From contig NZ_ATAY01000094.1 of the NCBI RefSeq assembly GCF_000421965.1, positions 1 through 64,000 on the forward strand: a stretch of 64,000 bases of DNA, given 5' to 3'. The DNA is from Ruminiclostridium papyrosolvens C7 (GTDB lineage: Bacteria; Bacillota; Clostridia; Acetivibrionales; DSM-1351). The first letter of the stretch is position 1; every line of letters starts with the position of its first letter. Made by a program: the position numbers and the translations under genes. The notes below the pieces were generated by a model, which saw nothing but the letters and a program-made list of their open reading frames with translations, ran no database searches and had not been told where the DNA came from. Below are positions 54,476 through 63,117 of the stretch, one piece after another.

Positions 54476-54791
54476 TGGTATAAACCTCCCTTGCTATTAT
54501 TGTGGTCATTCCAAGTCTGTCATCAGATAAAATTGAGATAATATCGAAGAGTCTACTGCCGCATCTTATTCGCATAAGTGTGTTTATTCCTGGGATATGT
54601 CTTATATATATCTTACTTGTGGCCTCCTCCACAGTCTGGTCTGAACCAAAATACTCCTTGCTTGATACTGGTGTTATATCTGCCCACACAGTAGCAAATT
54701 CCGTAAATGTTTCTTGATTAAAGCCATCCTCATCAGTCGCATTTATAGGATTTTCTATTGTTATTCTGTAGCGCATTTTACCTAGCTTCAT
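54456..54791 (-). CDS. Phage head closure protein (head-tail adaptor)
   Basis: 111 residues. MRYRITIENPINATDEDGFN, FATVWADITPVSSKEYFGSD and HIPGINTLMRIRCGSRLFDI follow the H-T adaptor (Phage_H_T_join) pattern. It overlaps the gp10-like gene by 20 bases and touches the connector gene. It closes the head after packaging. Confidence 0.85.
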   Translation of the reverse strand: MKLGKMRYRITIENPINATDEDGFNQETFTEFATVWADITPVSSKEYFGSDQTVEEATSKIYIRHIPGINTLMRIRCGSRLFDIISILSDDRLGMTTIIAREVYTNGQSEL

Positions 54792-55066
54792 TAAAACACC
54801 TCATCACGTACACCAAATAACAGCCCTGCCAGTGTTTTTATAAGTCCATTGTAATCGGCCTGTTCTCTGTTTTCATATAGATAGGTAACTCCATAAAGCA
54901 CACCTATTTTAAGGGTTTCAGGAATTTTTTCTAGTGTATCTACTTTCTTACGTATAATATCCTCGCATAATAATTGTGCCGTATTGATAAGGTTTGCGAT
55001 GAGAGCATCCTCGCTATCATTATCAAGTCTTAAATACAGTTTTGCTTCTTCCAATGTTACAAGCAT
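54791..55066 (-). CDS. Head-tail connector protein
   Basis: About 91 residues from ATG 55066 (an ATG at 55078 is too close to AAGGA). MLVTLEEAKLYLRLDNDSED and ALIANLINTAQLLCEDIIRK then VLYGVTYLYENREQADYNGL match gp6-like DNA-packaging connectors, small helical ring proteins under the portal. Confidence 0.85.
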   Translation of the reverse strand: MLVTLEEAKLYLRLDNDSEDALIANLINTAQLLCEDIIRKKVDTLEKIPETLKIGVLYGVTYLYENREQADYNGLIKTLAGLLFGVRDEVF

Positions 55067-55109
55067 ACTCTCACCCATTCCTTAGATCCTGTTCTTTTTA
55101 TTATAAGTT

Positions 55110-55165
55110 GGCTACGAAGTAGGCAATCTCATTATGAGTCGGCTACAAAGTGGACTATCTCATTT
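55110..55165 (-). repeat. Imperfect tandem repeat, 31-bp period
   Basis: GGCTACGAAGTAGGCAATCT at 55110 and GGCTACAAAGTGGACTATCT at 55141, each followed by CATT, are near-identical. On the minus strand both encode E-I-x-x-F-V-A-(D/N) followed by stops, as if the end of a small gene had been duplicated. Confidence 0.55.
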
Positions 55166-55219
55166 CTACCATCAGCCCTGCTGTTTTGAGCCTTCCAAGT
55201 AGCTGATTGAAATCCGATT

Positions 55220-55376
55220 TTAATCAGCTATTGATGTAGTATTCCGGTCTGCCTGCGCTTGTGCTGGCTTGAGTTCTATTCCGTCGATGATTAGACTGCC
55301 CTTGGTGGTTATTTCAAGTGTTCCACCAATTATTTTTTTCCCCGCCCGATTCTGTATTGTTTTTTACGTTACTCAT
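55220..55376 (-). pseudogene. Small head-associated protein, frameshifted in an A7 run
   Basis: ATG 55376 after GGTGATG starts MSNVKNNTESGGEK, and this frame stops at 55314. One base further the frame reads IIGGTLEITTKGSLIIDGIE and LKPAQAQADRNTTSIAD, stopping at 55220. The join falls in GGGGAAAAAAAT. The second part resembles small phage head-decoration/fibre proteins by its G-T-L-E-I-T pattern. A one-base change in the A run would make it whole. Confidence 0.55.
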
Positions 55377-55385
55377 ATTCATCAC

Positions 55386-56591
55386 CTATGCCTTCATTTG
55401 AAGCACTTTTATTGCTTCGGGAAGTACAAGCTTTCCGTCAACTCTTTGCATTGCCTTGAAGCCTACCTGACCTGTTGCTGCGAACAATTCGTTCAACCGT
55501 TGAAATGATCTTCCCTGTCTGTCCGCAATCCAATAGTAGCTGAAATCCCCAAAGGCAATAGGCTTAGCACCTGCAGAAAGTATAGGTACATAAGCAGATG
55601 TCTTTATTGGCTTGTTTAGGATGGTGTCTGGTGTGTTTGCTGTGATTGAGGGCTGCCATAGGTAGTCACCGCTTCCATTTTTGAGCTTTCTGATTGCCTT
55701 TACGGTTGCATCATTCATTACGAATACTGCATTTTTTCTGTAAGGTGATTTTAAGCTGTAGTAAAGGTCTATAACCTCATCTGCTGTAATTGCAGTTGAG
55801 CCTACCGCTGTTACACCCAGCTGTGCACCTCCTGTTGCATTTAATATTCCTGTTGGCTTACCGACTCCATCGCCTATAACAAAGGCTTCCTCCTCCTTTG
55901 CACCTATTCTTCTTGCAAATTCCTTTGCAATGTATTTCTCAAGATTAAATACACTGTCATTTAAAAGCTCCTCTGAAACCTTCAGCATTGTAACAAGCTT
56001 GTAGGCTCCGATTGAAATAAGTCCGAAGGAATCATCTGACTCAGGGGCATTTCCTTCCTCCTCTACCCATGAAGCTGTTCCCTTGGAAGCAACAATCGGA
56101 ATTTTCTTATCTCCCGAGGAAGTGTTCATAATATTTGCTATCTGTCTGAATATATTTTCCTCCTCAAGACTTTCAATCAAGGTTCTTTCAAATTCATCAG
56201 GTGCAAGAACTCCCCCCTCGGAATCAGTTCCAACCTGCAAAGCATTATGTACCTCGAAGCTGTTTTTGTTTCTCATCAGCTTCCAGAACGCATCCTTATA
56301 CTCGTTTGTAGATTTTGGGCTTATTTTACTTTTACTTTCCTCAAGGCTTGCATTAGGTAAAGTCCTGATTGCATTTGAGGTTGCCTTTGACAATTCTAAA
56401 TCGAGCACTGCCTGTCTTTCCAGCCTATCTATCTCTTTTCCGAGATTTACAACATCAGCTTCCATCCTTTCATACTGCTCAGTATCCTCAGCAGACAACA
56501 GTCCGCTCTCGTTTCTTTTAGTGTCTAAAAAAGCTTTGGTATTTTCCCAAAGCTTGGCTCTTTTCTCTCGCAGTTCCAATATTTTATTCAA
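55386..56591 (-). CDS. Major capsid protein (HK97 fold)
   Basis: 401 residues from TTG 56591, eight bases after GGAGG. The N-terminal coiled-coil delta domain (LLSAEDTEQYERMEADVVNL) is followed by the capsid core: ALQVGTDSEGGVLAPDEFER, IPIVASKGTASWVEEEGNAP, GAYKLVTMLKVSEELLNDSV, AFVIGDGVGKPTGIL and FGDFSYYWIADRQGRSFQRL. All are standard for HK97-type capsids of phage phi-C31/HK97 relatives. It builds the icosahedral head after protease processing. Confidence 0.95.
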   Translation of the reverse strand: MNKILELREKRAKLWENTKAFLDTKRNESGLLSAEDTEQYERMEADVVNLGKEIDRLERQAVLDLELSKATSNAIRTLPNASLEESKSKISPKSTNEYKDAFWKLMRNKNSFEVHNALQVGTDSEGGVLAPDEFERTLIESLEEENIFRQIANIMNTSSGDKKIPIVASKGTASWVEEEGNAPESDDSFGLISIGAYKLVTMLKVSEELLNDSVFNLEKYIAKEFARRIGAKEEEAFVIGDGVGKPTGILNATGGAQLGVTAVGSTAITADEVIDLYYSLKSPYRKNAVFVMNDATVKAIRKLKNGSGDYLWQPSITANTPDTILNKPIKTSAYVPILSAGAKPIAFGDFSYYWIADRQGRSFQRLNELFAATGQVGFKAMQRVDGKLVLPEAIKVLQMKA

Positions 56592-56636
56592 TATGTATTC
56601 CTCCGTATTAATTAGTAAATTATTTATTGTGAATTT

Positions 56637-57332
56637 CTAATATTTTAATAGGTCAAGTCTTTTGTTTAGTACCTCATAAGGTGTTCCAACATCTTTTATT
56701 ATTGTTGACTTGAATTTACTTAAAAGTGAGTTTGTTATTGCCATGTTACTAAATGTTATGGCTTGGCTTTCTACAGAATCCTTGTTCTGCTCAGAGAACA
56801 GTATATTATCTGCAAAGCCCAGTTCTACTGCTTTCTTTGCATTAAACCAAGTTTCCGAGTCCATGAAGTTTGAAAGCTTTACTCTTGATAGCCCGGTTTT
56901 AATTTCATAAGCATTTATAATGCTCTCTTTAACTTCTGACAGCATAGCAATTGCTTTTTGCATTTCTTCTGTATCTCCAAAAGCCATGGTCATAGGGTTA
57001 TGAATCATAATAAGGCCTGTGGGAGAAATCAGTACTTCTTCACCAGCCATAGCAATTACAGATGCAGCGCTGGCTGCAATACCATCTATCTTTACAGTGA
57101 CTTTCCCTTTATAGTCCATAAGCATGTTGTAAATCTGGCTTGCACAAAAAACATCACCACCCGGAGAGTTAATCCAGATGGTGATGTCACCATTTCCATT
57201 AAAAAGCTCACTCTTAAATTGTTTTGGTGTTATTTCATCTCCATACCAAGTTTCTTCTGCTATTGCCCCCTCTAAGTAAAGCGTTCTTGTATCATCCTCG
57301 TTCTTCACCCAGTTCCAAAACTTCCTACTCAT
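56637..57332 (-). CDS. ClpP-type head maturation protease
   Basis: 231 residues from ATG 57332, just after GGAGGGAG. The serine-protease core shows ITIWINSPGGDVFCASQIYN, the nucleophile region GIAASAASVIAMAGEEV (Ser88) and MIHNPMTMAFGD with His111. It follows the portal gene with an 8-base overlap and precedes the capsid gene. It removes the capsid scaffold domain during head maturation. Confidence 0.9.
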   Translation of the reverse strand: MSRKFWNWVKNEDDTRTLYLEGAIAEETWYGDEITPKQFKSELFNGNGDITIWINSPGGDVFCASQIYNMLMDYKGKVTVKIDGIAASAASVIAMAGEEVLISPTGLIMIHNPMTMAFGDTEEMQKAIAMLSEVKESIINAYEIKTGLSRVKLSNFMDSETWFNAKKAVELGFADNILFSEQNKDSVESQAITFSNMAITNSLLSKFKSTIIKDVGTPYEVLNKRLDLLKY

Positions 57333-58566
57333 TTGCTCCCTCCATTTCATTCTTATTCTTGTTGGCAAAGGCTCCTGCATCAACAAGCTTTGTCATGTTC
57401 CCATTAATCAGATACAAATCCCCTCCTAGCTCCTCAGAAATTCTATTCATGTTTTCAAGCTCTCTTATATCATTGGCAGATAACCAGCCGTTCTGCCTTC
57501 CAACCGCATACCCATTCATTCGGCTCTGGTAATCACCTCGGAGCAGCCCGTCCACATTAAATTTGACAAAGTACTCTTTCTTCTCGTCTTCACTAAACAG
57601 CACTCTTTTTATTGACTGCTCCCAGCGAACTACCCATGGATCAAGGGTGTACATTACGAATTCCAGAGACTGCTGCTCTATGTTGGAAAAACTAGACTTC
57701 TCAAGGTCACCTATCATATGAGGCGGTATTCTGAAAATCCTTGCAATCTCATTGATTTGAAATTTCCGAGTTTCTAAAAACTGTGCCTGCTCTGGTGGAA
57801 TTCCAATGCTCTGAAACTTCATGCCCTCCTCTAACACAGCAACCCTGTGGGCATTGGAACTTCCCTGATATACACTGTTCCAACTTTCTCTTACCCTTGC
57901 CGGGTCTTTAACCACACCGGGATGCTCAAGAACACCTCCCGGATTGGCACCGTTTGCAAAGAATTTAGCACCATATTCTTCAGTGGCAATTGCCATACCT
58001 ATTGCATTCTTAGCCATAGCAATAGGTGAATAACCTATGAGTCCATCAAAACCAAGTCCGGGAATGTGCAGAACCTCATAACTTTTTAGGGGATAACTTT
58101 GTCCTTCTTTGTTGTATATGTAATAAAGTTCACCTTTTTCAGTTCTGTCTACGGTCATTTTGTTAGGAAGTAAAGGATACAGGGCTATTACCTTTCCTCT
58201 TCCATCCCGGATTATCTGAGCGTATGCATTTCCCCATAATAAAAGATGACCCATAAGTGTTTCACGGAACACAAATGAAGTCATCTCGGGATTAGGTTCA
58301 TCTGCAAGCAGATGATATATTTGATGTTCTGTTGCTTTTTCCTTACCATGTTGTGTGTAACGATATGTATGCAGTGGTAAAGATGCTATTGTTTCAGCTA
58401 GTATTCTGACACAGGCATACACTGCTGTGGTTTGCATCGCTGTCCGTTCATTTACCGTTTTGCCGCTTGTGGTACTGCCAAAAAAATAGCTGTATGTGCT
58501 TCCGGGCAAGCTATTTTTAGGGCCTGCTCTTGCTTCAAAAAATCTTGATAGTAATGGTAGTTTCAT
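57325..58566 (-). CDS. Portal protein (HK97 family)
   Basis: 413 residues from ATG 58566 after AGGAGG. Recognisable segments are TAVYACVRILAETIASLPLH, HLLLWGNAYAQIIRDGRGKV and YEVLHIPGLGFDGLIGYSPI, then FQSIGIPPEQAQFLETRKFQ and the end region FNVDGLLRGDYQSRMNGYAV, typical of HK97-type portals. It forms the dodecameric DNA entry ring. Its gene is separated from the terminase by the three-gene insert. Confidence 0.95.
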   Translation of the reverse strand: MKLPLLSRFFEARAGPKNSLPGSTYSYFFGSTTSGKTVNERTAMQTTAVYACVRILAETIASLPLHTYRYTQHGKEKATEHQIYHLLADEPNPEMTSFVFRETLMGHLLLWGNAYAQIIRDGRGKVIALYPLLPNKMTVDRTEKGELYYIYNKEGQSYPLKSYEVLHIPGLGFDGLIGYSPIAMAKNAIGMAIATEEYGAKFFANGANPGGVLEHPGVVKDPARVRESWNSVYQGSSNAHRVAVLEEGMKFQSIGIPPEQAQFLETRKFQINEIARIFRIPPHMIGDLEKSSFSNIEQQSLEFVMYTLDPWVVRWEQSIKRVLFSEDEKKEYFVKFNVDGLLRGDYQSRMNGYAVGRQNGWLSANDIRELENMNRISEELGGDLYLINGNMTKLVDAGAFANKNKNEMEGANE

Positions 58567-58623
58567 TCTCGTTCCTCCTAAAAATGGGCATAAAAAAGCA
58601 CCCATATATGAGTGCTAAACAAT

Positions 58624-58797
58624 TTATTTTAGTTGTAGTTTAATTGACGCTTTTTTTAACATTTCAATAGCTTTAGGATCATCTTTATTTATCCTATCAG
58701 AATCAATAATATAATTTAGGGATTCTAAAACCTTATTATCTCTAGCAATTCTCAGTAGAGCATTAACTCGTACCCTTGTATCCCCATAGTCACTACT
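58624..58797 (-). pseudogene. Remnant of an unknown gene
   Basis: A frame of 57 codons, opened only by a stop, reads SSDYGDTRVRVNALLRIARD, NKVLESLNYIIDSDRI and PKAIEMLKKASIKLQLK. It is helical and charged, possibly the C-terminus of a gene that once belonged to the inserted island. No start codon is available. Confidence 0.45.
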
Positions 58798-58857
58798 CTA
58801 CCCTGATAGTTAAAAACATCCTTTATAAAGCAGTTGCATAAATAAGTGGGTATGCTG

Positions 58858-59301
58858 TTAATGCTCCTCTTCAATATATATGGAATCAAGAACAAATCCT
58901 AATAATCCTTCGATATGACCTCTTTCTCTTGAATTGCTTACTCCAATGTATTTAAAGTAACAGTTGTCTTTAATCCACTTTTTGGCTTCTTCATAGTTAG
59001 TTATTTGTGGAAATCTCTCATTATCTTCAACTAAATATTTTTTCAATCTAGCTGTCGATTTATTACCTTGTAAGTGATTAGTATAAAGCCTTCTTCTTAG
59101 TTTTTTAGTCCTACCAACATATAAAGTTTGATCTGTTGTTTTATCAAAAATTGCATAAACAACTGCTAAGTCATCTTCTAACATACTTGGCAACAAATCA
59201 CCGAAGTAATACTTCGTAGCATTTTGGAGTTCGGAACAAACAGTCTCTATTTCTTTAGTCTTTTCATCTGTTAAATATATCAACATTGGCATCCTACTCA
59301 T
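58858..59301 (-). CDS. GIY-YIG-type nuclease
   Basis: 147 residues. VVYAIFDKTTDQTLYVGRTK and KLRRRLYTNH form the first strands and the conserved Arg region of a GIY-YIG domain (here Y-A-I and Y-V-G). SRERGHIEGLLGFVLD carries the catalytic Glu. GGAGG precedes the ATG by about 7 bases. It is the last gene of a three-gene insert between portal and terminase. It may be a homing-type endonuclease or the cutting subunit of a small restriction-like system with the upstream PUA/EVE-like protein. Confidence 0.75.
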   Translation of the reverse strand: MSRMPMLIYLTDEKTKEIETVCSELQNATKYYFGDLLPSMLEDDLAVVYAIFDKTTDQTLYVGRTKKLRRRLYTNHLQGNKSTARLKKYLVEDNERFPQITNYEEAKKWIKDNCYFKYIGVSNSRERGHIEGLLGFVLDSIYIEEEH

Positions 59302-59358
59302 TGATTTTCCTCCATAATAATAACCTTCATGAGCAACTGGTCTAAAGATGTGTTAACC

Positions 59359-59649
59359 TCATTTTCTCAACCAGCTATCATTGAACTTATCTCTAAATTC
59401 CTCCATTACATCTTCGAAACGTGTTAACCCCTCAGCCTTCAAGTGCTTAGAAAATGTAATTGCATTTTCTGTCGCAAGCGCTGACCAAAAATATTGAACC
59501 ATTTTTTCTGCGCTAAGCCTGCCCATTCTCCCAACTGTAAGATTAACCCCGCTCTTAATCTTTGCAGGACATTTCTTTGAATCTAGGATAGGATCAAATA
59601 CCTTGTTGTGAAGATATTGCATAAGTTCTTGCTCTTTAGTCATATTCAT
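59359..59649 (-). CDS. Small protein of the prophage insert
   Basis: About 94-96 residues (either of two nearby ATGs; the second at 59643 has better spacing from AGGAGG). Mixed helical: MTKEQELMQYLHNKVFDPIL, KIKSGVNLTVGRMGRLSAEK, HLKAEGLTRFEDVMEEFR. No family was recognised. It lies between the PUA/EVE-like and GIY-YIG genes with short gaps, so it is probably co-expressed with them. It could be a subunit or regulator of the pair. Confidence 0.6.
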   Translation of the reverse strand: MNMTKEQELMQYLHNKVFDPILDSKKCPAKIKSGVNLTVGRMGRLSAEKMVQYFWSALATENAITFSKHLKAEGLTRFEDVMEEFRDKFNDSWLRK

Positions 59650-59666
59650 GCGCCTCCTTGTTATAG

Positions 59667-60278
59667 CTATTTTTTTAAACGGATTAATTCTGTTGCAGCT
59701 TTAAGCCTGCGTTCTGGGTCTGCCGACTTCAATTCTTCTTCAAGTACAGTCAAAGCGTCACTAAATAAACTGTCTAACCTTTCAGTATTCTCTTTATTCA
59801 AAGATAACTGCTTACCGGTAATCTTATCTAAGCCCGCTTCTTCAATAGAATCTGGGAATTGACATATAGTGTTTCTATTGCTAATTAGTTTTTGGATACT
59901 GCTTTCAAGCTTTGTTATAAGTACTCGGTCTGTCCATTCAACATTTCTTCTATGGCACATACCATCTTCTTCATTGTCATATTGTTGTTCATATTTATAT
60001 TCTCCCACAGTCCCTATATACACCCAGCCCTTTTCAGCTATCAGTACAACATCACCAGTTTTCATCGTATTTGAAAAAGTGTTCACTTGCCCTAATGCAT
60101 TTCCCAACTTATGACCTGTATAACCATAGGTTTGTTCAAGTCTTTTACGTATTTCATCTGTCGATACTTGGGTCAAATCTCCTATACCCGGCCATCCTAT
60201 GCAGACAAATTTCTGATCGACAAATTCTCGAATCCTTTCGATCCCATGTGGCTTTGTTTTCATTTGAAAAATATTCAT
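59667..60278 (-). CDS. PUA/EVE-like domain protein (putative modified-base reader)
   Basis: 203 residues from ATG 60278, seven bases after GAGGAG. The first 140 residues have the pattern of PUA/EVE-like domains attached to restriction enzymes: FVCIGWPGIGDL, LGNALGQVNTFSNTMKTGDV and VVLIAEKGWVYIGTVGEYKY, then GMCHRRNVEWTDRV. The C-terminal 60 residues are helical and charged. In related systems such domains read modified bases and recruit a nuclease. Here a GIY-YIG nuclease lies two genes downstream. No nuclease motif was found in this protein itself. Confidence 0.65.
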   Translation of the reverse strand: MNIFQMKTKPHGIERIREFVDQKFVCIGWPGIGDLTQVSTDEIRKRLEQTYGYTGHKLGNALGQVNTFSNTMKTGDVVLIAEKGWVYIGTVGEYKYEQQYDNEEDGMCHRRNVEWTDRVLITKLESSIQKLISNRNTICQFPDSIEEAGLDKITGKQLSLNKENTERLDSLFSDALTVLEEELKSADPERRLKAATELIRLKK

Positions 60279-60333
60279 AATCATACTCCTCTTCCATCGC
60301 ATCCATCAGGCTTCCTTACGTTTATCTACGATT

Positions 60334-60402
60334 AATATATCATAGTAATATTTTCCTGTCAATAACTTTTTTCATGATGAATCCTCATGGTTTCATGATG
60401 AA
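60334..60402 (-). promoter_or_regulatory. Consensus promoter with two palindromic operators
   Basis: On the minus strand TTGACA (60357-60362) and TATATT (60334-60339) are 17 bases apart, a near-perfect sigma-A promoter. Upstream lie two identical palindromes, TTCATCATGAA, at 60371-60381 and 60392-60402, 21 bases apart and thus on one face of the helix. It drives the three-gene insert independently of the late operon. Confidence 0.75.
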
Positions 60403-60432
60403 TTACCACGCAAGGAAGATGTGTAACTTTTA

Positions 60433-61977
60433 TCATAGTACTAGTATCCCTCTCTCATCATAAACACTACCCTTATTTTCATTCCTTATTGCTCTGTCCA
60501 GTGCCATAATAAGCGCGACTGCACCATCTATTCGTTCGGTACTCTTTTCTTTATCGGGTTTGATGTTACCCGCCGGGTCAATTTTCACATAGATGTTATC
60601 CATCATCCAACGTAGTACAGGATTGCCTCCGTGAGCCATTCTTTTTTCTAGTGTCAGTTTCATTAATTCCTTGGATGGCGGAGACATGTCCTTGTAGCCT
60701 TGTCCGAAGGGAACTACTGTAAAGCCCATCCCCTCAAGGTTCTGAACCATTTGGACTGCACCCCAGCGGTCAAAGGCTATTTCTTTTATGTTATATTTTG
60801 TTCCTAATTCTTCAATAAATGTTTCAATAAATCCATAGTGAACAACATTTCCTTCAGTTGTTTTTATATAGCCCTGTTGTTCCCATACATCATATGGCAC
60901 ATGGTCCCGTCTTACTCTTAACTTCAGATTATCATCAGGTATCCAGAAGTATGGTAGCACTATGTATTTTTCATCTACTGTTCTTGGGGGAAACACAAGT
61001 ACAAAGGCTGTAATGTCGGTGGTACTTGAAAGGTCAAGCCCCGCATAGCACTCCCGACCTCTAAGTGAGTCTATATTTATCTTGAATGCACACTCATCCC
61101 ATTTATCCATAGGCATCCAGCGGGTAGACTGCTTAACCCATTGGTTAAGTCTTAGCTGTCTGAATATATTTTCCTCAGCAGGGTTTTCCTTTGCACTTAT
61201 GTATGCATTTCTAACCTTCTCAATATCAATTGTATGTCCAAGAGAGGGATTGGCCTTGTACCAGTTTTGTTCGCTACCCCAGTCGTCATTTTCTTCTATT
61301 CCATATATAACTGGGTAAAAGGTATGATCAATTTTTCTGCCATCAATAATATCCTGCGCCTTTTGATGTTGTTCATAGCATATGGAATTTCTGTCCGTTC
61401 CGGCTGTGGTTATAAGAAAAAACAGCGGTTGAAGTCTTGCATCACCGCTGCCCTTGGTCATTACATCAAACAGCTCCCTATTTGGCTGACTGTGAAGTTC
61501 GTCAAATATAACGGTATGAACATTAAGCCCATGCTTTGTATATGCCTCCGCCGAAAGTACCTGATAGAAGCTGTTTGTAGGTTTGTACACCAACCGTTTC
61601 ACTGACATTACAGGTTTTATTCTTTTCTTTAAAGCCGGGCATTGATCAACCATGTCCACTGCCACGTCAAAGACAATTGCCGCTTGCTGTCTGTCGGAAG
61701 CACAGCCGTATACCTCGGCTCCCCATTCCCCGTCACCACAAGTCATGTATAAGGCAACACCTGCCGCAAGCTCGGATTTACCGTTCTTTTTTGGTATTTC
61801 TACATAAGCTGTGTTGTACTGCCGGTATCCGTTTTCTTTTACTGTTCCAAACACATTTCTGATAATTTTGTCCTGCCAGGAAAGTAAATCAAAGGGTACT
61901 CCACGCCACTGACCCTTTGTATGCTTTAAGCAGTTGATAAAGTTAATTGCATGCTGTGCTTTTGCTTCATCATACAC
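60433..61977 (-). CDS. terL: Terminase large subunit
   Basis: 514 residues. The ATPase part has IPKKNGKSELAAG (Walker A type, about 62-72) and HTVIFDELHSQPNRELFD with Walker B Asp-Glu at 159-160, followed by the coupling motif FFLITTAGTDRNS. The nuclease domain begins CYAGLDLSSTTDITAFVLVF (Asp315) and continues through AFDRWGAVQMV to STERIDGAVALIMALDRAI. It is of the Terminase_1 type common in pac/cos Firmicutes siphoviruses. It overlaps the small subunit gene by 8 bases. It packages DNA into the head. Confidence 0.95.
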   Translation of the reverse strand: MYDEAKAQHAINFINCLKHTKGQWRGVPFDLLSWQDKIIRNVFGTVKENGYRQYNTAYVEIPKKNGKSELAAGVALYMTCGDGEWGAEVYGCASDRQQAAIVFDVAVDMVDQCPALKKRIKPVMSVKRLVYKPTNSFYQVLSAEAYTKHGLNVHTVIFDELHSQPNRELFDVMTKGSGDARLQPLFFLITTAGTDRNSICYEQHQKAQDIIDGRKIDHTFYPVIYGIEENDDWGSEQNWYKANPSLGHTIDIEKVRNAYISAKENPAEENIFRQLRLNQWVKQSTRWMPMDKWDECAFKINIDSLRGRECYAGLDLSSTTDITAFVLVFPPRTVDEKYIVLPYFWIPDDNLKLRVRRDHVPYDVWEQQGYIKTTEGNVVHYGFIETFIEELGTKYNIKEIAFDRWGAVQMVQNLEGMGFTVVPFGQGYKDMSPPSKELMKLTLEKRMAHGGNPVLRWMMDNIYVKIDPAGNIKPDKEKSTERIDGAVALIMALDRAIRNENKGSVYDERGILVL

Positions 61978-62455
61978 TCTTCTTACCCCCGCTTAGCAGT
62001 ATTAATTCCATTGGATCGTTTACCTCCTGCTGATTACTGTCGCTGACTATTCTGCTTCTTGCAGACGGTGTAAGTCCAAATTGCTCACAGAATTTGTTCA
62101 TTATTTTTAAATATGTCTGGGCGATGGATACCTGTGGCACCTGCTGCCAGTACCCTGAAGGGGTTTTTACTATTGTTCCGTGCTTTGATATAAATTCTTC
62201 GGCTTCCTTCCATCTTGCATATGCCTGGCAATAGCCTGCAAAGACTGCCATATCCACCTCTGTCAATATTCCAAGCTGCTCAAGTTGCTTTGCTGTTCTT
62301 TTCCATTCCTTTTTCGCTTCATTGTCCAGCCACATTGGGCATTTGGGTGCCTTTCTTTTTGGTTTGGGCTCTTTTTTATTCAATTCCCGTTTACCGGGGT
62401 TTCCCTCAAGCTCTTTTATTGCCGTGGGTATTGGCTTTCGCCCTCTCTGTGCCAT
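61970..62455 (-). CDS. terS: Terminase small subunit (P27 family)
   Basis: 161 residues from ATG 62455 after GGAGGTGA (frame open to 62503). The start GRKPIPTAIKELEGNPGKRE is the P27-type signature, followed by a long helix-turn-helix-like region (LTEVDMAVFAGYCQAYARWK) and a C-terminal S-R-I. It recognises phage DNA and hands it to the large subunit. Confidence 0.9.
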   Translation of the reverse strand: MAQRGRKPIPTAIKELEGNPGKRELNKKEPKPKRKAPKCPMWLDNEAKKEWKRTAKQLEQLGILTEVDMAVFAGYCQAYARWKEAEEFISKHGTIVKTPSGYWQQVPQVSIAQTYLKIMNKFCEQFGLTPSARSRIVSDSNQQEVNDPMELILLSGGKKSV

Positions 62456-62549
62456 AGATATCACCTCCATTCTGAAAAGTATCTTGTATGGAAAATTCCC
62501 CACAAGAAAAGGGCCTACCTAAGTAAGCCCCTCAAATGTATTTATATAT

Positions 62550-63038
62550 TTATCTGGTAAATGTAAACCGACTATTTTCTAGTTCAGTTACCTCCCGGTT
62601 GTTTTCAGCAATAGCTTCTCTAAGTGTCCGTAGCAGAATTTTATTATCTCGATACCCTTTCCATATAACATCAAGATAGTAGCTCGAAGGCTGTGCCGGA
62701 AGTTCTTCGTATTGCTTTGCCATCACATACACCATTGCTTGTATATTTCCGTCTTTTGTTTCTACCTCAACTTCTTTTTTTACATACAGCCTTGGATACC
62801 CTTCGTATATATCCAGTGCCTTTTCACAATCCGGGGTTATCTCCCACAAAACTATGGGTACTGTTCTGCCTTGCATTTTTTCTATGTTTGCTACTCCGGT
62901 GTTTATTCCTCTGAAGGTCAGCCTGTAATTCAGAAGCTTTCCTGTTCCTATTACCCTGGCATTGGGACACCTTCTACGCATTTGTTCAATGTTCATGTTT
63001 GAACCGTAGGCCCCATATATTTTTGTTGTTTTCTTCAT
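62550..63038 (-). CDS. Gamma-glutamylcyclotransferase (AIG2-like)
   Basis: 162 residues. It starts KIYGAYGSNMNIEQMRRRCP, the cyclotransferase Y-G-S-N motif, then GTGKLLNYRLTFRG and VPIVLWEITPDCEKALDIYE, where the conserved catalytic Glu lies near D-I-Y-E-G-Y. Members release 5-oxoproline from gamma-glutamyl amines or peptides. It lies next to an amidoligase gene, the pair described in Firmicutes phages, suggesting opposite or linked steps in making and trimming an amide-bonded side chain. Confidence 0.85.
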   Translation of the reverse strand: MKKTTKIYGAYGSNMNIEQMRRRCPNARVIGTGKLLNYRLTFRGINTGVANIEKMQGRTVPIVLWEITPDCEKALDIYEGYPRLYVKKEVEVETKDGNIQAMVYVMAKQYEELPAQPSSYYLDVIWKGYRDNKILLRTLREAIAENNREVTELENSRFTFTR

Positions 63039-63117
63039 TGTATCTTTTCTCCTTGTTGTTTGAAGTGAGGGCCATTCCTGCCCTCACAAGCCTTTTTTAT
63101 CTATTCCTTTATCACCT

